Assembly: GCF_900091435.1 (NCBI RefSeq)
Contig: NZ_FMCS01000006.1
Location: 150,057 to 214,056 of the forward strand
Reading direction: 5' to 3'
DNA from: Micromonospora chaiyaphumensis
GTDB taxonomy: Bacteria > Actinomycetota > Actinomycetes > Mycobacteriales > Micromonosporaceae
DNA length: 64,000 nt
This document shows positions 1 through 10,292 of the stretch, piece by piece. Below the pieces are notes generated by a model. That model worked only from the letters and a program-made list of their open reading frames with translations, made no database searches and was not told where the DNA came from. A program made the position numbers and the translations under genes. The stretch's first letter is position 1, and every line of letters starts with the position of its first letter.

Positions 1-31
1 CAGCGTCCCGACCCGCACCGTTTACGGCGAA

Positions 32-62
32 CGGGCCGGGACCCCCCGTGGGTCCCGGCCCG
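32..62 (-). terminator. GC-rich terminator hairpin
   Basis: A perfect 13-bp stem (CGGGCCGGGACCC pairs with GGGTCCCGGCCCG) closes a 5-nt loop. It lies 15 nt past the stop codon of the small minus-strand gene that follows, and may also serve a plus-strand gene left of the window. There is no U-tract, as is usual in high-GC actinobacteria. Confidence 0.75.
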
Positions 63-77
63 CACGTCGCGGATCGG

Positions 78-287
78 TCAGCCGGTCGATCCGCCCTGCT
101 TCTTCCGCCGCTCGTCGTCCCTGGCGCGGTCGACGCCGTGGTCCACCTGGTCGGCGAAGCGTCCTTCCTTGATCTTGTCGGTGAAGCGACCCTGGGTGAT
201 CCGGTCGAATCGCTCCCGGACGTCCTCGGCCATCTGCTCCAGCCGTTCCTCCGCCCGTTCCGCCACCGTCTTCGCCGATTCCGCCAT
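78..287 (-). CDS. small highly charged protein of unknown function
   Basis: A 69-residue soluble protein, very rich in Glu, Arg and Asp. It is predicted to be mostly helical: an amphipathic helix runs over about residues 5-35, followed by a Lys/Arg-rich tail. It has no membrane segment, signal peptide or recognised domain. The ATG is preceded by a good ribosome binding site (AGGGGGAGCC before the start) and the gene ends just before a strong hairpin, so it looks like a self-contained unit. The pattern resembles small CsbD-like or stress-associated charged proteins, but there is no specific match and no function is assigned. Confidence 0.6.
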   Translation of the reverse strand: MAESAKTVAERAEERLEQMAEDVRERFDRITQGRFTDKIKEGRFADQVDHGVDRARDDERRKKQGGSTG

Positions 288-430
288 GGCTCCCCCTGCC
301 AGTTCGGAGTCCGGATTGAGCTGGTTGGACCTGGTTCAGATGTTAGCGGATCGCCCTCGCCCGGCACCCCGGTTTCCCCGAACCACCGGGGCGCACCGAC
401 GGGCGCCGGCGGCTGATCCCGGCCACCGCG

Positions 431-1354
431 CTAGCCGCGGGTGAGGCGCTGCTCGTGCACGCGCACGGCCACCGTCGTGGCGTCCAGCAGGGGAGTGGGT
501 ACGCCGAGCGCGCGGGCCCGCGCCGTGAGGTCGCCGAAGATCTGTTCGACCTCGGTCGGCTGCCCGCCAACCAGGTCCCGGTAGAGCGAGGCGGTGTCGT
601 CCGAGCCGGGCCGGGTCACGAAGGCCCGGACGTTGTCGAGGGTCTGCTTCGGCACCGGATGACCCGCCGCCGCGGCGACGGCTGCGGCCTCGGCGGCGAT
701 CTGCGGGCCGAGGCGATCACCTCCGGGGACCGCCGTCGCGTCGCCCACCGAACCGCGTACCAGGGTGTTGAGGGCGCCGAGGGTGCTGATGAAGACCCAC
801 TTGTGCCACATGGCCGTGCGGATGTCCGGCGAGACGGCGAAGTCGAAGTCGGCGCCGGACAACGCCTCGGTGAGCTGCTCGACGCGCCGCGACGTGCCGC
901 CCCGCTGTTCGCCGATGACGATCTCGGCAAGGGTGCCCAGCCGAACGATGTCACCCTCGGCGTCGAGCGTGGTGAGGACGCGGACCACGCCGCCGAGCAC
1001 GGCGTCGACGCCGAACCGCTCGTTGAGCGCGTCCAGGTGCGCCATCCCGTTCAGGAAGGGAATCACCACGGTACGCGGGCCGACCGCGGCGGCGACGTCG
1101 TCGATCGCCGCCGGCAGCGTGGTGGCCTTCACCGAGACGAGCACGACGTCGTAGTGCCCGTCGATCTCGGCGGCGGTCAACAGCCGAGGCTTGAGCACGG
1201 TCTCGGCCCCCAGGCCGGTGATCCGCAGCCCGCGCGCACGGAGCGCGTCGGCGCGCTTGGGCCGGACGAGGAAGGTGACGTCCCGGCCGGCCTGCTGGAG
1301 CTTGGCGCCGAAGTAGCCTCCGGTCGCGCCCGCCCCGACGACGAGAATCCTCAT
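431..1354 (-). CDS. ketopantoate reductase-family (ApbA/PanE-like) NADPH-dependent oxidoreductase
   Basis: A 307-aa protein of normal length for the 2-dehydropantoate 2-reductase family, which reduces 2-oxo acids with NADPH. The N-terminus carries the Rossmann glycine motif GAGATGG (residues 7-13). The all-alpha C-terminal domain begins near the WHKWVF segment (about residue 180), whose lysine matches the catalytic Lys of the family. It is transcribed away from a CGNR-type regulator, with two matching palindromes in the 83-bp gap. That suggests substrate-specific regulation rather than housekeeping pantothenate synthesis, so the true substrate may be another 2-keto acid. The family call is firm and the substrate is not. 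Confidence 0.85.
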   Translation of the reverse strand: MRILVVGAGATGGYFGAKLQQAGRDVTFLVRPKRADALRARGLRITGLGAETVLKPRLLTAAEIDGHYDVVLVSVKATTLPAAIDDVAAAVGPRTVVIPFLNGMAHLDALNERFGVDAVLGGVVRVLTTLDAEGDIVRLGTLAEIVIGEQRGGTSRRVEQLTEALSGADFDFAVSPDIRTAMWHKWVFISTLGALNTLVRGSVGDATAVPGGDRLGPQIAAEAAAVAAAAGHPVPKQTLDNVRAFVTRPGSDDTASLYRDLVGGQPTEVEQIFGDLTARARALGVPTPLLDATTVAVRVHEQRLTRG

Positions 1355-1364
1355 ACGCCGAGAC

Positions 1365-1385
1365 GTTACTGGTTCAGCCGGTAAC
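1365..1385. promoter_or_regulatory. operator-like palindrome 1 (CGNR regulator/reductase gap)
   Basis: A 21-bp imperfect palindrome whose outer arms, GTTAC and GTAAC, match exactly. The core is TGGTT-C-AGCCG. It lies 10 bp upstream of the reductase start codon and closely resembles the second palindrome 47 bp away, centre to centre. Confidence 0.6.
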
Positions 1386-1411
1386 GCGACAGCACCCGTC
1401 GAGTGATCTCA

Positions 1412-1432
1412 GTTACCGGTTCAACCGGTATC
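1412..1432. promoter_or_regulatory. operator-like palindrome 2 (CGNR regulator/reductase gap)
   Basis: The core ACCGGTT-C-AACCGGT is a perfect inverted repeat about one base. The 21-bp site has the same layout as the one at 1365-1385 and ends 5 bp before the GTG of the CGNR gene, so a bound protein would block that start region. It is the likely autoregulatory site of the adjacent regulator (inference). Confidence 0.65.
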
Positions 1433-1437
1433 ATCGG

Positions 1438-2004
1438 GTGGTGTTCCAGGATGAGGCGGCCTTCCGGTTCGTCGGCGGGCGGGTGTCGGTCGACTTCACC
1501 GCGACCCGTGGCCTGCGGTGGCGCGACCGCGGCGTCGAACGCATCCCGGCCCCGGCCGACCTTGCGCGCTGGTTCGTCGAGGCGGGTCTGACCGACCTCA
1601 CCGTGCCGGTGTCCGCATCGGCTCTCCGCAACGCCCGTGAGCTGCGCGAAGCCCTCTACCGGTTGATGCGTGGCCGGGTCCGCGGGGAACCGCTGGACGG
1701 GGAAAGCATCGATCTCGTCAACCGCTGGGCGGCCAAGGCGCCGCCCGCGACCCGGCTCACGGCGGACGGTTCGGCGACACGCCTGGTGGCACCCACCGCC
1801 GACGGGTTGCTGGCGCTCGTGGCGCGCGACGGCGTCGACCTGCTCGGCGCCTCCCGCGCCAACCGCCTGCGCGAATGCTCCAGCGACACGTGCACCCTGC
1901 TCTACCTCGACACCTCACGGGCGGGCAGCCGCCGTTGGTGCGCCATGGAGGCCTGCGGCAGCCGCGACAAGATGGCCCGCTACCGCCGGCGCGCCGCCGA
2001 CTGA
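1438..2004 (+). CDS. CGNR zinc-finger (ABATE-domain) transcriptional regulator
   Basis: A 188-aa protein with the two-part layout of the CGNR family. An N-terminal ABATE-like alpha/beta domain (about residues 5-135) is thought to sense a ligand. A C-terminal treble-clef zinc finger (about 140-185) carries CSSDTC and CAMEACGSR and is thought to bind DNA. The signature CGNR is CGSR here, a conservative variant. Two adjacent GTG codons (1438, 1441) could each start it, and there is no clear ribosome binding site, so a leaderless message is possible. It is divergent from the ketopantoate-reductase-like gene and probably controls it together with itself through the two shared palindromes. Confidence 0.85.
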   Translation: MVFQDEAAFRFVGGRVSVDFTATRGLRWRDRGVERIPAPADLARWFVEAGLTDLTVPVSASALRNARELREALYRLMRGRVRGEPLDGESIDLVNRWAAKAPPATRLTADGSATRLVAPTADGLLALVARDGVDLLGASRANRLRECSSDTCTLLYLDTSRAGSRRWCAMEACGSRDKMARYRRRAAD

Positions 2005-2056
2005 CCCCACCTCGGCACCGTGGACATGCCGCTGGTCAGCGGGAGCGAACGCGAAA

Positions 2057-2090
2057 GGCCGGCGCGGCCCGGAATGGGCGCGCGCCGGCC
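2057..2090. terminator. bidirectional terminator hairpin
   Basis: A 10-bp perfect stem (GGCCGGCGCG with CGCGCCGGCC) spans a 14-nt loop between the convergent ends of the CGNR regulator gene and hspR. Confidence 0.7.
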
Positions 2091-2106
2091 GGTGGCCGTG
2101 AACGGG

Positions 2107-2547
2107 TCAGCGTTCGGAGGTGCGGCGGGGGCGCCAGACGACGAGCGCCGTGGAGGTGCGGTTCGTGGGCACGAGGTCGCCGCGGGAGAAGCCACCCAGC
2201 GACTCCAGCTCGGCGATCCGGCGGTACGCGGCGTCCAGCTCCGCCTCCAGCCGGGCCACCCGCTGCTGGGCCTCCTCCAGCAGCCGCTCCAGGTTGATGA
2301 TGCGCTTGACCCCGGCCAGGTTGATCCCGTCGTCCTGGCTGAGCCGCTGCACCTCGCGGAGCAGCACCACGTCCCGGACGCTGTACCGGCGACCACCACC
2401 GGACGCCCGGCCGGCCTGCACCAGGCCCAGCCGGTCGTACTGGCGCAGCGTCTGCGGGTGCATCCCCGCCATCCGCGCCGCCACCGAGATCATCAGAACC
2501 TTGGCCTCGTAGGCAGGGTCACCCGAGCCGACGAACTCCTGCGACAT
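2107..2547 (-). CDS. hspR: HspR, MerR-family repressor of the dnaK operon
   Basis: A 146-aa MerR-type regulator. The winged helix-turn-helix covers about residues 17-85, including GMHPQTLRQYDRLGL and the wing GGGRRYS. A leucine-rich coiled coil follows (about 95-130). HspR represses heat-shock genes by binding HAIR boxes and needs DnaK as co-repressor, which gives a feedback loop. It is the last gene of dnaK-grpE-dnaJ-hspR, 30 nt after dnaJ, the arrangement known from Streptomyces and mycobacteria. A near-perfect HAIR box stands upstream of dnaK (6577-6597). The identification is secure from sequence, order and operator together. Confidence 0.96.
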   Translation of the reverse strand: MSQEFVGSGDPAYEAKVLMISVAARMAGMHPQTLRQYDRLGLVQAGRASGGGRRYSVRDVVLLREVQRLSQDDGINLAGVKRIINLERLLEEAQQRVARLEAELDAAYRRIAELESLGGFSRGDLVPTNRTSTALVVWRPRRTSER

Positions 2548-2577
2548 CCCCGCTCACCTCCGCTGCCTGTCACCCGG

Positions 2578-3759
2578 TCAACTGAATCGACGTACCCGCG
2601 CATCGAGATGTTCCCGCGCGGCCGGCGGCGTCTGCTCCGCGAACGTCTCGAGCGCCGCCCGCGCCTCGTCCGACAGCTTCGCGGGGACCACCACGTCGAG
2701 GGTGACCAGCAGGTCACCGGCGCGGCCGTCCTTGCGTACGACACCCTTGCCCCGGGCGCGCAGCACCCGGCCGCTCGGCGTGCCCGGCGGGACCCGGAGG
2801 GTCACCGTGCCGTCCAGGGTCGGCACCCGCAGGTCGGTGCCGAGGACCGCCTCCGCGAACGTGATCGGCACGGTCAGGGTCAGGTCGTCCCCGGTGCGCC
2901 CGAACAGCTCGTCCGGGCGGACCTTGACGTGCACGAACAGGTCCCCCGCCGGGCCGCCACGCTCGCCCGGCTCGCCCCGTCCGGCCAGCCGGATGCGCTG
3001 GCCGTCGGCCACTCCGGCCGGGAAGCGCACGTTCAGCGTGCGGGTCTTGGTGACCCCGCCGGTGCCGTGGCACTCCGGGCACTTCTCCTCGACGATCGTG
3101 CCCACGCCCTGGCAGTTGCGGCACGGTTCGGAGAAGCTGAACGACCCCTGGTTGCGGGTGGTCACCCCCGCGCCGTGGCAGACCGGACAGGTCACCGGCT
3201 GGGTGCCGGGCTTCGCCCCGTTGCCGTGGCAGGTCTCGCAGACCCCGGGAGCTCGCAACGTCAACGGGAGGGTCACGCCCCGGACCGCGTCGGGGAAGTC
3301 CAGCGCCACCTCGGTCTCGACGTCCCGGCCGCGGGCCGGGCCGCGCGGGCGGGCCGCGCCGCCGGCGCCCCCGCCCGTGAAGATCGAGCTGAACAGGTCG
3401 CCCAGGCCACCGCCACCGAACCGGGCCTCGCCACCGCCCGCGCCGCCGAACAGGTCGGAGACGTCGAACGGCATGCCGCCCGGCTGGCCCGCGCCGCGGG
3501 CGTTGCGCCGGAAGGCGCCGGAACCGAAGAGCGACCGCATCTCGTCGTACTCGCGCCGCTTCTTCTCGTCACCGAGCACGGCGTACGCCTCGGAGACGGC
3601 CTTGAACCGCTCCTCGGCCTTCGGGTCACCGGGGTTGTGGTCCGGGTGCGACTCCCGAGCCAGCTTCCGGTACGACTTCTTGATCTCGTCCGAGGAGGCG
3701 GACTTCTCCACGCCCAGCGCGGCGTAGTAGTCCTTCTCGATCCAGTCCTTGGAACTCAC
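2578..3759 (-). CDS. dnaJ: DnaJ, Hsp40 co-chaperone
   Basis: A 393-aa class I DnaJ. The J domain (about residues 5-75) carries HPD in ESHPDHNPGD. A Gly/Phe-rich region follows, then four zinc-binding repeats of the CxxCxGxG type (CETCHGNG, CPVCHGAG, CRNCQGVG, CPECHGTG), and the two beta-rich substrate-binding domains. It delivers unfolded clients to DnaK and stimulates its ATPase. The GTG at 3759 is chosen because AAGGGGGTGG sits just before it. An in-frame GTG at 3777 would add six residues and overlaps that ribosome binding site. A long hairpin separates it from grpE. Confidence 0.97.
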   Translation of the reverse strand: MSSKDWIEKDYYAALGVEKSASSDEIKKSYRKLARESHPDHNPGDPKAEERFKAVSEAYAVLGDEKKRREYDEMRSLFGSGAFRRNARGAGQPGGMPFDVSDLFGGAGGGEARFGGGGLGDLFSSIFTGGGAGGAARPRGPARGRDVETEVALDFPDAVRGVTLPLTLRAPGVCETCHGNGAKPGTQPVTCPVCHGAGVTTRNQGSFSFSEPCRNCQGVGTIVEEKCPECHGTGGVTKTRTLNVRFPAGVADGQRIRLAGRGEPGERGGPAGDLFVHVKVRPDELFGRTGDDLTLTVPITFAEAVLGTDLRVPTLDGTVTLRVPPGTPSGRVLRARGKGVVRKDGRAGDLLVTLDVVVPAKLSDEARAALETFAEQTPPAAREHLDARVRRFS

Positions 3760-3789
3760 CGGTCCACCCCCTTCCACGGGACTCCCGGT

Positions 3790-3822
3790 CGTCCCGCCCG
3801 CCCGGCGTGGGCGGGCGGGACG
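3790..3822 (-). promoter_or_regulatory. strong hairpin between grpE and dnaJ
   Basis: A perfect 14-bp G/C stem (CGTCCCGCCCGCCC with its complement) closes loop GGCGT inside the 76-nt grpE-dnaJ gap. It could be a partial terminator or mRNA-processing/stability element that sets the chaperone ratio. It is unlikely to be a full terminator, because dnaJ and hspR belong to the operon. Confidence 0.65.
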
Positions 3823-3835
3823 TCACGGGTCGGCA

Positions 3836-4594
3836 CTACTCGGGCTCGGCGACCGCGACCAGGGCGGGCCGCAGCAGCCGTTCGCCGAGCTGGTAACCCC
3901 GGCGCATGACCTGCACGCAGGTCGGCTCGGTCACGTCGGCGGAGGTCTGGTGCGCCACCGCCTCGTGCCGGGTCGGGTCGAACGGGTCACCCTGCTCGCC
4001 GAACGCGGTCAGGCCGAACTTCGTCAGCGCGGTGGTGAGCTGCTCGGCCACGCTGCCGAACGGGCCCACCAGGTCGCCGTGCTCGCGGGCCCGGTCCAGG
4101 TCGTCGAGGATCGGCAGCAGCGCGGTCAGCACCGTGCCGGTCGCCTGCTCCTGGACCAGGCTGCGGTCGCGGTCGACCCGCTTGCGGTAGTTGGCGTACT
4201 CCGCCGACACCCGCTGGACGTCGCGGGTCCGCTCGTCCAGCTCGGCCCGGAGCGACTCCAGCTCGGCGCCGAGCGGGGCGTTCGCCGGGGCGGACTCCTC
4301 GCTCGGCTGGGCCGGGGCGTCGACCACTGGCGGGCCGGGGACCGAGGCCTCGGCCTCGCCCTCGATCTCGTCGACCACGACCTCGGCCTCTTCGACCAGC
4401 CCCTCGGCGGGTGCGTCGGCCGCGGCGTCGGCGGCCGACGTGTCGGTCACCGCCTGCTCGGTGGTCTTGCTGATCTTGCGCTTGTCACGGATGACGACCC
4501 GCGGCTCCTCACCGGCACCCTGCCCGCCGGCCGCGGAGCCACCCCGCGCCGACCCGGTGGATCCCGGGTCGGCGGCTCGTGGCTTCTCCGTCAT
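3836..4594 (-). CDS. grpE: GrpE, nucleotide exchange factor for DnaK
   Basis: A 252-aa GrpE, long for the family because of an acidic, low-complexity N-terminus (about residues 1-100, rich in Ala, Glu and Pro) of the kind common in actinobacteria. The conserved part follows: the long coiled-coil dimer helix with EYANYRKRVDRDR (about 125-140), then the small beta domain ending in TCVQVMRRGYQLGERLLRPA. It releases ADP from DnaK. It lies 45 nt downstream of dnaK and is expected to be co-transcribed with it under HspR control. Confidence 0.96.
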   Translation of the reverse strand: MTEKPRAADPGSTGSARGGSAAGGQGAGEEPRVVIRDKRKISKTTEQAVTDTSAADAAADAPAEGLVEEAEVVVDEIEGEAEASVPGPPVVDAPAQPSEESAPANAPLGAELESLRAELDERTRDVQRVSAEYANYRKRVDRDRSLVQEQATGTVLTALLPILDDLDRAREHGDLVGPFGSVAEQLTTALTKFGLTAFGEQGDPFDPTRHEAVAHQTSADVTEPTCVQVMRRGYQLGERLLRPALVAVAEPE

Positions 4595-4639
4595 GCGGCT
4601 ACCTCATCCCTCTGCGAGAAACGTGTCCGGGACCGAAGG

Positions 4640-6499
<1,860 letters not shown>

Positions 6500-6576
6500 G
6501 TTCGCTTCCTCGCTTCGTAACGGTGAGCAGGTCAACGGGCCTGCCCGGCGGGTCGCCCGCAGCGACCGCACCACAA

Positions 6577-6597
6577 GTTGAGTGAACTTGACTCAAT
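6577..6597 (-). promoter_or_regulatory. HAIR box (HspR operator) upstream of dnaK
   Basis: TTGAGT-GAACTTG-ACTCAA is a perfect 6-bp inverted repeat with 7-bp spacing. It matches the known HspR consensus CTTGAGT-N7-ACTCAAG except at the outermost base of each arm. It lies 78 bp before the dnaK start and so overlaps the likely promoter. Confidence 0.92.
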
Positions 6598-6707
6598 AGT
6601 GCCACGCGCTACGAGATCCGCAAGTCGAGGTTGAGCCGACCCGACGCAACCTGACCGTTATTACCGTCCGGTTGTCTTACCTTGCGTCGGTCGGGCACGC
6701 TTTAGCG

Positions 6708-8549
6708 GTGACGACGCACGGCGATCCCGCCACCCATGCCGGCGCGCCCGCCGTCGCAGCCCGCACCGGCCCGGACGACGCCGGTGGGGACCTGCCGGCC
6801 GACGCCGCGGAAGGCCTGCCCGCCGCGCTCACCGGCCTGCGGGCCGCGATCGGGGCGGCCCGGTTCCCGCTCGCCCTGCCCTCGGCCGAGCCCGCCCGGC
6901 GCACCGCCGCCGGCCTCACCGACCAGCTCGACGACTACCTGCTGCCCCGGCTCGCCCGCCTCGACGCCCCGCTGCTCGTGGTGGTCGGCGGCTCGACCGG
7001 CGCCGGCAAGTCGACGCTGGTCAACAGCCTGGTCCAGGCGCGGGTCAGCGCGGCCGGGGTGCTCCGCCCGACCACCCGTTCGCCGGTGCTGGTCTGCAAC
7101 CCGGCCGACGCGGCCTGGTTCCGCCAGGGCGAGCTGCTACCCGGCCTGACCCGCACCACCGAGCCGAGCGAGAACCCCGGCACCCTCCAGCTGGTCACCG
7201 CCCCGGCGCTCCCGGCCGGGCTGGCCTTCCTCGACGCGCCCGACATCGACTCGGTGGTCGACGCCAACCGGGCACTCGCCGGGCAGCTGCTGGCCGCCGC
7301 CGACCTCTGGCTCTTCGTCACCACGGCCGCCCGCTACGCCGACGCCGTCCCGTGGGAGCTGCTGCGCAGTGCCCGGGCCCGCGGCACGGCCGTGGCCATG
7401 GTCCTCGACCGGGTGCCCCCCGAGGCGGCCGACGAGATCGCCGCCCACCTGTCCGAGATGCTCGCCGCACAGGACCTGGGCGCCGCACCGCTGTTCGTCC
7501 TGCCGGAGACCTGGGTCGACGGGCAGGGGCTGCTTCCCGACAAGGTGACCGCGCCGCTGGCCGCGTGGTTCGCCCGGCTCGCCGCCGACGCCGAGGCGCG
7601 CTCGGCGGTGGTCCGGCAGACCCTCGACGGCGCGCTGGCCGCCCTGCACCCCACCGTCGACGCGCTGGCCGACGCCGCCGACGAGCAGGTGGCCGCCGCC
7701 GACGCGCTCGACGAGCGGGTCCGGGCGGCCTACCGGGGGGCGGAGCGGACCGTCGACCAGGGGCTCAAGGACGGCCGGCTGCTCCGCGGCGAGGTGCTGG
7801 CCCGCTGGCAGGAGTTCGTCGGCACCGGCGAGTTCTTCCGCAGCCTGGAGGCGCGGATCGGCCGGCTGCGGGACCGCCTGGTGGCCGCGGTCACCGGCCG
7901 GCCGGCCCCGGCCGCCGAGCTGCGGAACGCCATCGAGTCCCAGCTGGTCACCCTGCTGCGCGGGGTGTCCGCCGAGGCGGCGGAGAACGCGTACACCGGG
8001 TGGAAGGCACACCCGGCCGGTGCGGCGCTGCTCGAACCGGAGCTGGCGCACGCGTCGGCCGACCTCCCCGAACGCGCCGAGCGGCTGGTCCGCGACTGGC
8101 AGCGCGGGGTGCTGGAGCTGGTCCGGGCCGAGGGCGGCGACCGGCGCTTCGTGGCGCGCACCGCGGCGTACGCGGTCAACGCCACCGGCCTGGCCGTCAT
8201 GATCGCGGTCTTCGCGGCCACCGCCTTCATCCCGACCGGCCTGGAGGTCGCCACCGGCGCCGGCACCACGGTCGCCGCGCAGGCAGTGCTCCAGGCGATC
8301 TTCGGCGACCAGGCGGTCCGCAACCTGGCCAGCAAGGCGCGGGTGGACCTGCTGGACCGGATCGGCGCGCTGCTGAGCGAGGAGGCCGACCGGTTCCTCG
8401 CCCGCACCGCCGAGGCGCGCCCGGCCGCCGAGACCGGCGCCGCGCTGCGCCGGGCGGCCGGCGAGGTCGAGAAGGCCCGGCACCGCGCCGGCCTCTCCGG
8501 CACGCCGGGCCCCGCGTTGCCCGCCGCCGACGAGGGCGGGCGCGCGTGA
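6708..8549 (+). CDS. dynamin-like membrane GTPase, first of a pair
   Basis: A 613-aa P-loop protein. The P-loop GGSTGAGKS lies at about residues 94-102 of this model; the downstream LDAPDIDS segment fits the G3 motif. Long helical stretches follow, then a C-terminal hydrophobic segment (around NATGLAVMIAVFAATAFIP) suited to membrane insertion. The GTG at 6708 is preferred over an in-frame TTG at 6672, neither with a clear ribosome binding site. It overlaps the next GTPase gene by 4 bp (GTGA), so the two are translationally coupled. Paired bacterial dynamin-like proteins (DynA/DynB of Streptomyces) act at sporulation septa. That role is inferred from architecture and pairing only. Confidence 0.75.
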   Translation: MTTHGDPATHAGAPAVAARTGPDDAGGDLPADAAEGLPAALTGLRAAIGAARFPLALPSAEPARRTAAGLTDQLDDYLLPRLARLDAPLLVVVGGSTGAGKSTLVNSLVQARVSAAGVLRPTTRSPVLVCNPADAAWFRQGELLPGLTRTTEPSENPGTLQLVTAPALPAGLAFLDAPDIDSVVDANRALAGQLLAAADLWLFVTTAARYADAVPWELLRSARARGTAVAMVLDRVPPEAADEIAAHLSEMLAAQDLGAAPLFVLPETWVDGQGLLPDKVTAPLAAWFARLAADAEARSAVVRQTLDGALAALHPTVDALADAADEQVAAADALDERVRAAYRGAERTVDQGLKDGRLLRGEVLARWQEFVGTGEFFRSLEARIGRLRDRLVAAVTGRPAPAAELRNAIESQLVTLLRGVSAEAAENAYTGWKAHPAGAALLEPELAHASADLPERAERLVRDWQRGVLELVRAEGGDRRFVARTAAYAVNATGLAVMIAVFAATAFIPTGLEVATGAGTTVAAQAVLQAIFGDQAVRNLASKARVDLLDRIGALLSEEADRFLARTAEARPAAETGAALRRAAGEVEKARHRAGLSGTPGPALPAADEGGRA

Positions 8550-10225
8550 GCAACATCGTCGGCCGGATGCGGGAGGCGTTCCGGGGCGGCCAGCGCGTCG
8601 ATCCCGACGTCCTGATCGCACGCCTCCAGGCGGTCCAGCGCTTCCTCGGCGCGGTCGACGGCCAGGTGCCCGACGCCCAACTGGTCGCCGCGCACACCGT
8701 GGTCGAGCGGGCCGGCACCCGGCTCGCCCTGTCCGGCCACCACACCGTGGTCGCGCTGGCCGGCGCGACCGGCAGCGGCAAGTCGAGCCTGTTCAACGCC
8801 CTGGCCCGGCTGGACCTCTCCCCGGTCGGCGTCCGCCGGCCGACCACCGGGGTGGCGCACGCCTGCGTCTGGGGGCAGCTCGACGGCGCATCCCGGCTGC
8901 TCGACTGGATCGGGGTGCTGCCCCGGCACCGGTTCGTCCGGGAGAGCCCGCTGGACGGCGACGACGAGTCGGCCCTGCACGGCCTGGTCCTGCTGGACCT
9001 GCCCGACTTCGACTCGGTGCAGCGGACCCACCGGCTGGAGGTCGACCGGCTGCTCGGCCTGGTCGACCTGGTGGTCTGGGTGGTCGACCCGCAGAAATAC
9101 GCGGACCGCGTGATCCACACCAGCTACCTGCGCGAGTTCCACCGGCACCGGGACGTGACCGTGGTGGTGCTCAACCAGGCCGATCGGCTGCCCCCGGCCG
9201 AGCTGCCCCGGGTCCTCGGCGACCTGCGCCGGCTGCTCGACGCCGACGGGCTCGAGGGGGTGCCGCTGCTGCCCACCGTGGCGGTGGACCCGGCGGGGCT
9301 GGACGGGCTCCGTGCCGAACTGGAGCGCACGGTCGCCGAGCGGCAGGCCGCGCTGCGCCGGCTGGCCGGCGACGTGGACGCCGTGGTGGCCGGGCTCGAC
9401 CCGTTGGTCGGGCCGGAGCCGCCGCGCACCGGGCCGGGTGACGCCTCGGCACGGGAACTCACCACGGCGCTGGCCGGAGCGGCCGGGGTGCCCACGGTGG
9501 CCGAGGCGGTCGAGGGGGCGTACCGGCACCGGGCCGTCGGCAGCACCGGCTGGCCGCTGGTCCGGGGCTGGCGGAAACTGCGACCGGACCCGCTGCGCCG
9601 GCTGCACCTGCCCGGCGGGGGCGCCGACGCGCCGGCGGAGAGCCTGGTCGCGGCCACCTCCGTACCCGATCCGACCGCGGCGCAGCGCTCGGCGCTCAAC
9701 CTGGCCATCCGCGCGGTGGCCGACCGCTCCGCCGCCGGCCTGCCGGCGCCCTGGCCGGCCGCGGTGACCGCCGCGGCCCGGTCCCGGCTGGCCGACCTGC
9801 CGGACGCGCTGGATCACGCGGTGGCCGCCACGGACCTGGGCATGGACCGCCGGCCGGCCTGGTGGCGGGTGATCGGCGGGCTCCAGTGGCTGGTCACCCT
9901 CGCGGCGCTGGCCGGCCTGGCCTGGCTGGTGCTGGGCTACGCCCTGCGCATCCTCGGCCTGCCCGCCCTCGACTACCCGGAACTCGGCGAGGTGCCCTGG
10001 CCCACCGTGCTGCTGCTCGGCGGCCTGCTGGCCGGGCTGCTGGTGGCGGCGCTGACCCGGCCGGTGATCCGGTGGGCGGCGCGGCGTGCCCGCCGGCGGG
10101 CCGAGGAGCGGCTGCTCACCTCGGTGGGCAGCGTCGGCGAGAAGCACGTGCTGAACCCGGTCTGGGCGGTGCTGGCCCGCTACCGGGAGGCGCGCGAGGC
10201 GCTGCGGGAGGCGGCCCGGGGCTGA
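8546..10225 (+). CDS. dynamin-like membrane GTPase, second of a pair
   Basis: A 559-aa P-loop GTPase with a complete motif set: G1 GATGSGKSS (about residues 73-81), G3 LLDLPDFDS, and the base-specificity motif G4 as NQAD. The C-terminal third holds two hydrophobic segments (beginning WLVTLAALAGLAWLVLGYAL and VPWPTVLLLGGLLAGLLVAAL) and a basic tail. The topology fits a cytoplasmic GTPase anchored by a hairpin in the membrane. The start is the GTG that overlaps the preceding stop. It probably forms a hetero-assembly with the upstream protein for membrane remodelling at division septa (inference by analogy with DynA/DynB). Confidence 0.78.
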   Translation: MSNIVGRMREAFRGGQRVDPDVLIARLQAVQRFLGAVDGQVPDAQLVAAHTVVERAGTRLALSGHHTVVALAGATGSGKSSLFNALARLDLSPVGVRRPTTGVAHACVWGQLDGASRLLDWIGVLPRHRFVRESPLDGDDESALHGLVLLDLPDFDSVQRTHRLEVDRLLGLVDLVVWVVDPQKYADRVIHTSYLREFHRHRDVTVVVLNQADRLPPAELPRVLGDLRRLLDADGLEGVPLLPTVAVDPAGLDGLRAELERTVAERQAALRRLAGDVDAVVAGLDPLVGPEPPRTGPGDASARELTTALAGAAGVPTVAEAVEGAYRHRAVGSTGWPLVRGWRKLRPDPLRRLHLPGGGADAPAESLVAATSVPDPTAAQRSALNLAIRAVADRSAAGLPAPWPAAVTAAARSRLADLPDALDHAVAATDLGMDRRPAWWRVIGGLQWLVTLAALAGLAWLVLGYALRILGLPALDYPELGEVPWPTVLLLGGLLAGLLVAALTRPVIRWAARRARRRAEERLLTSVGSVGEKHVLNPVWAVLARYREAREALREAARG

Positions 10226-10292
10226 GTGCCGGCACGGAAAGCCCGGCGTGCTGAGCGGTGTCCGGGCGGGCCGGGCGGCGTAGGGTCGACGC

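Noticed and set aside
431..1354. Assigning the housekeeping panE gene
   Set aside because: Divergent regulator and paired operators suggest a regulated, non-housekeeping 2-keto-acid reductase; the substrate cannot be read from sequence.
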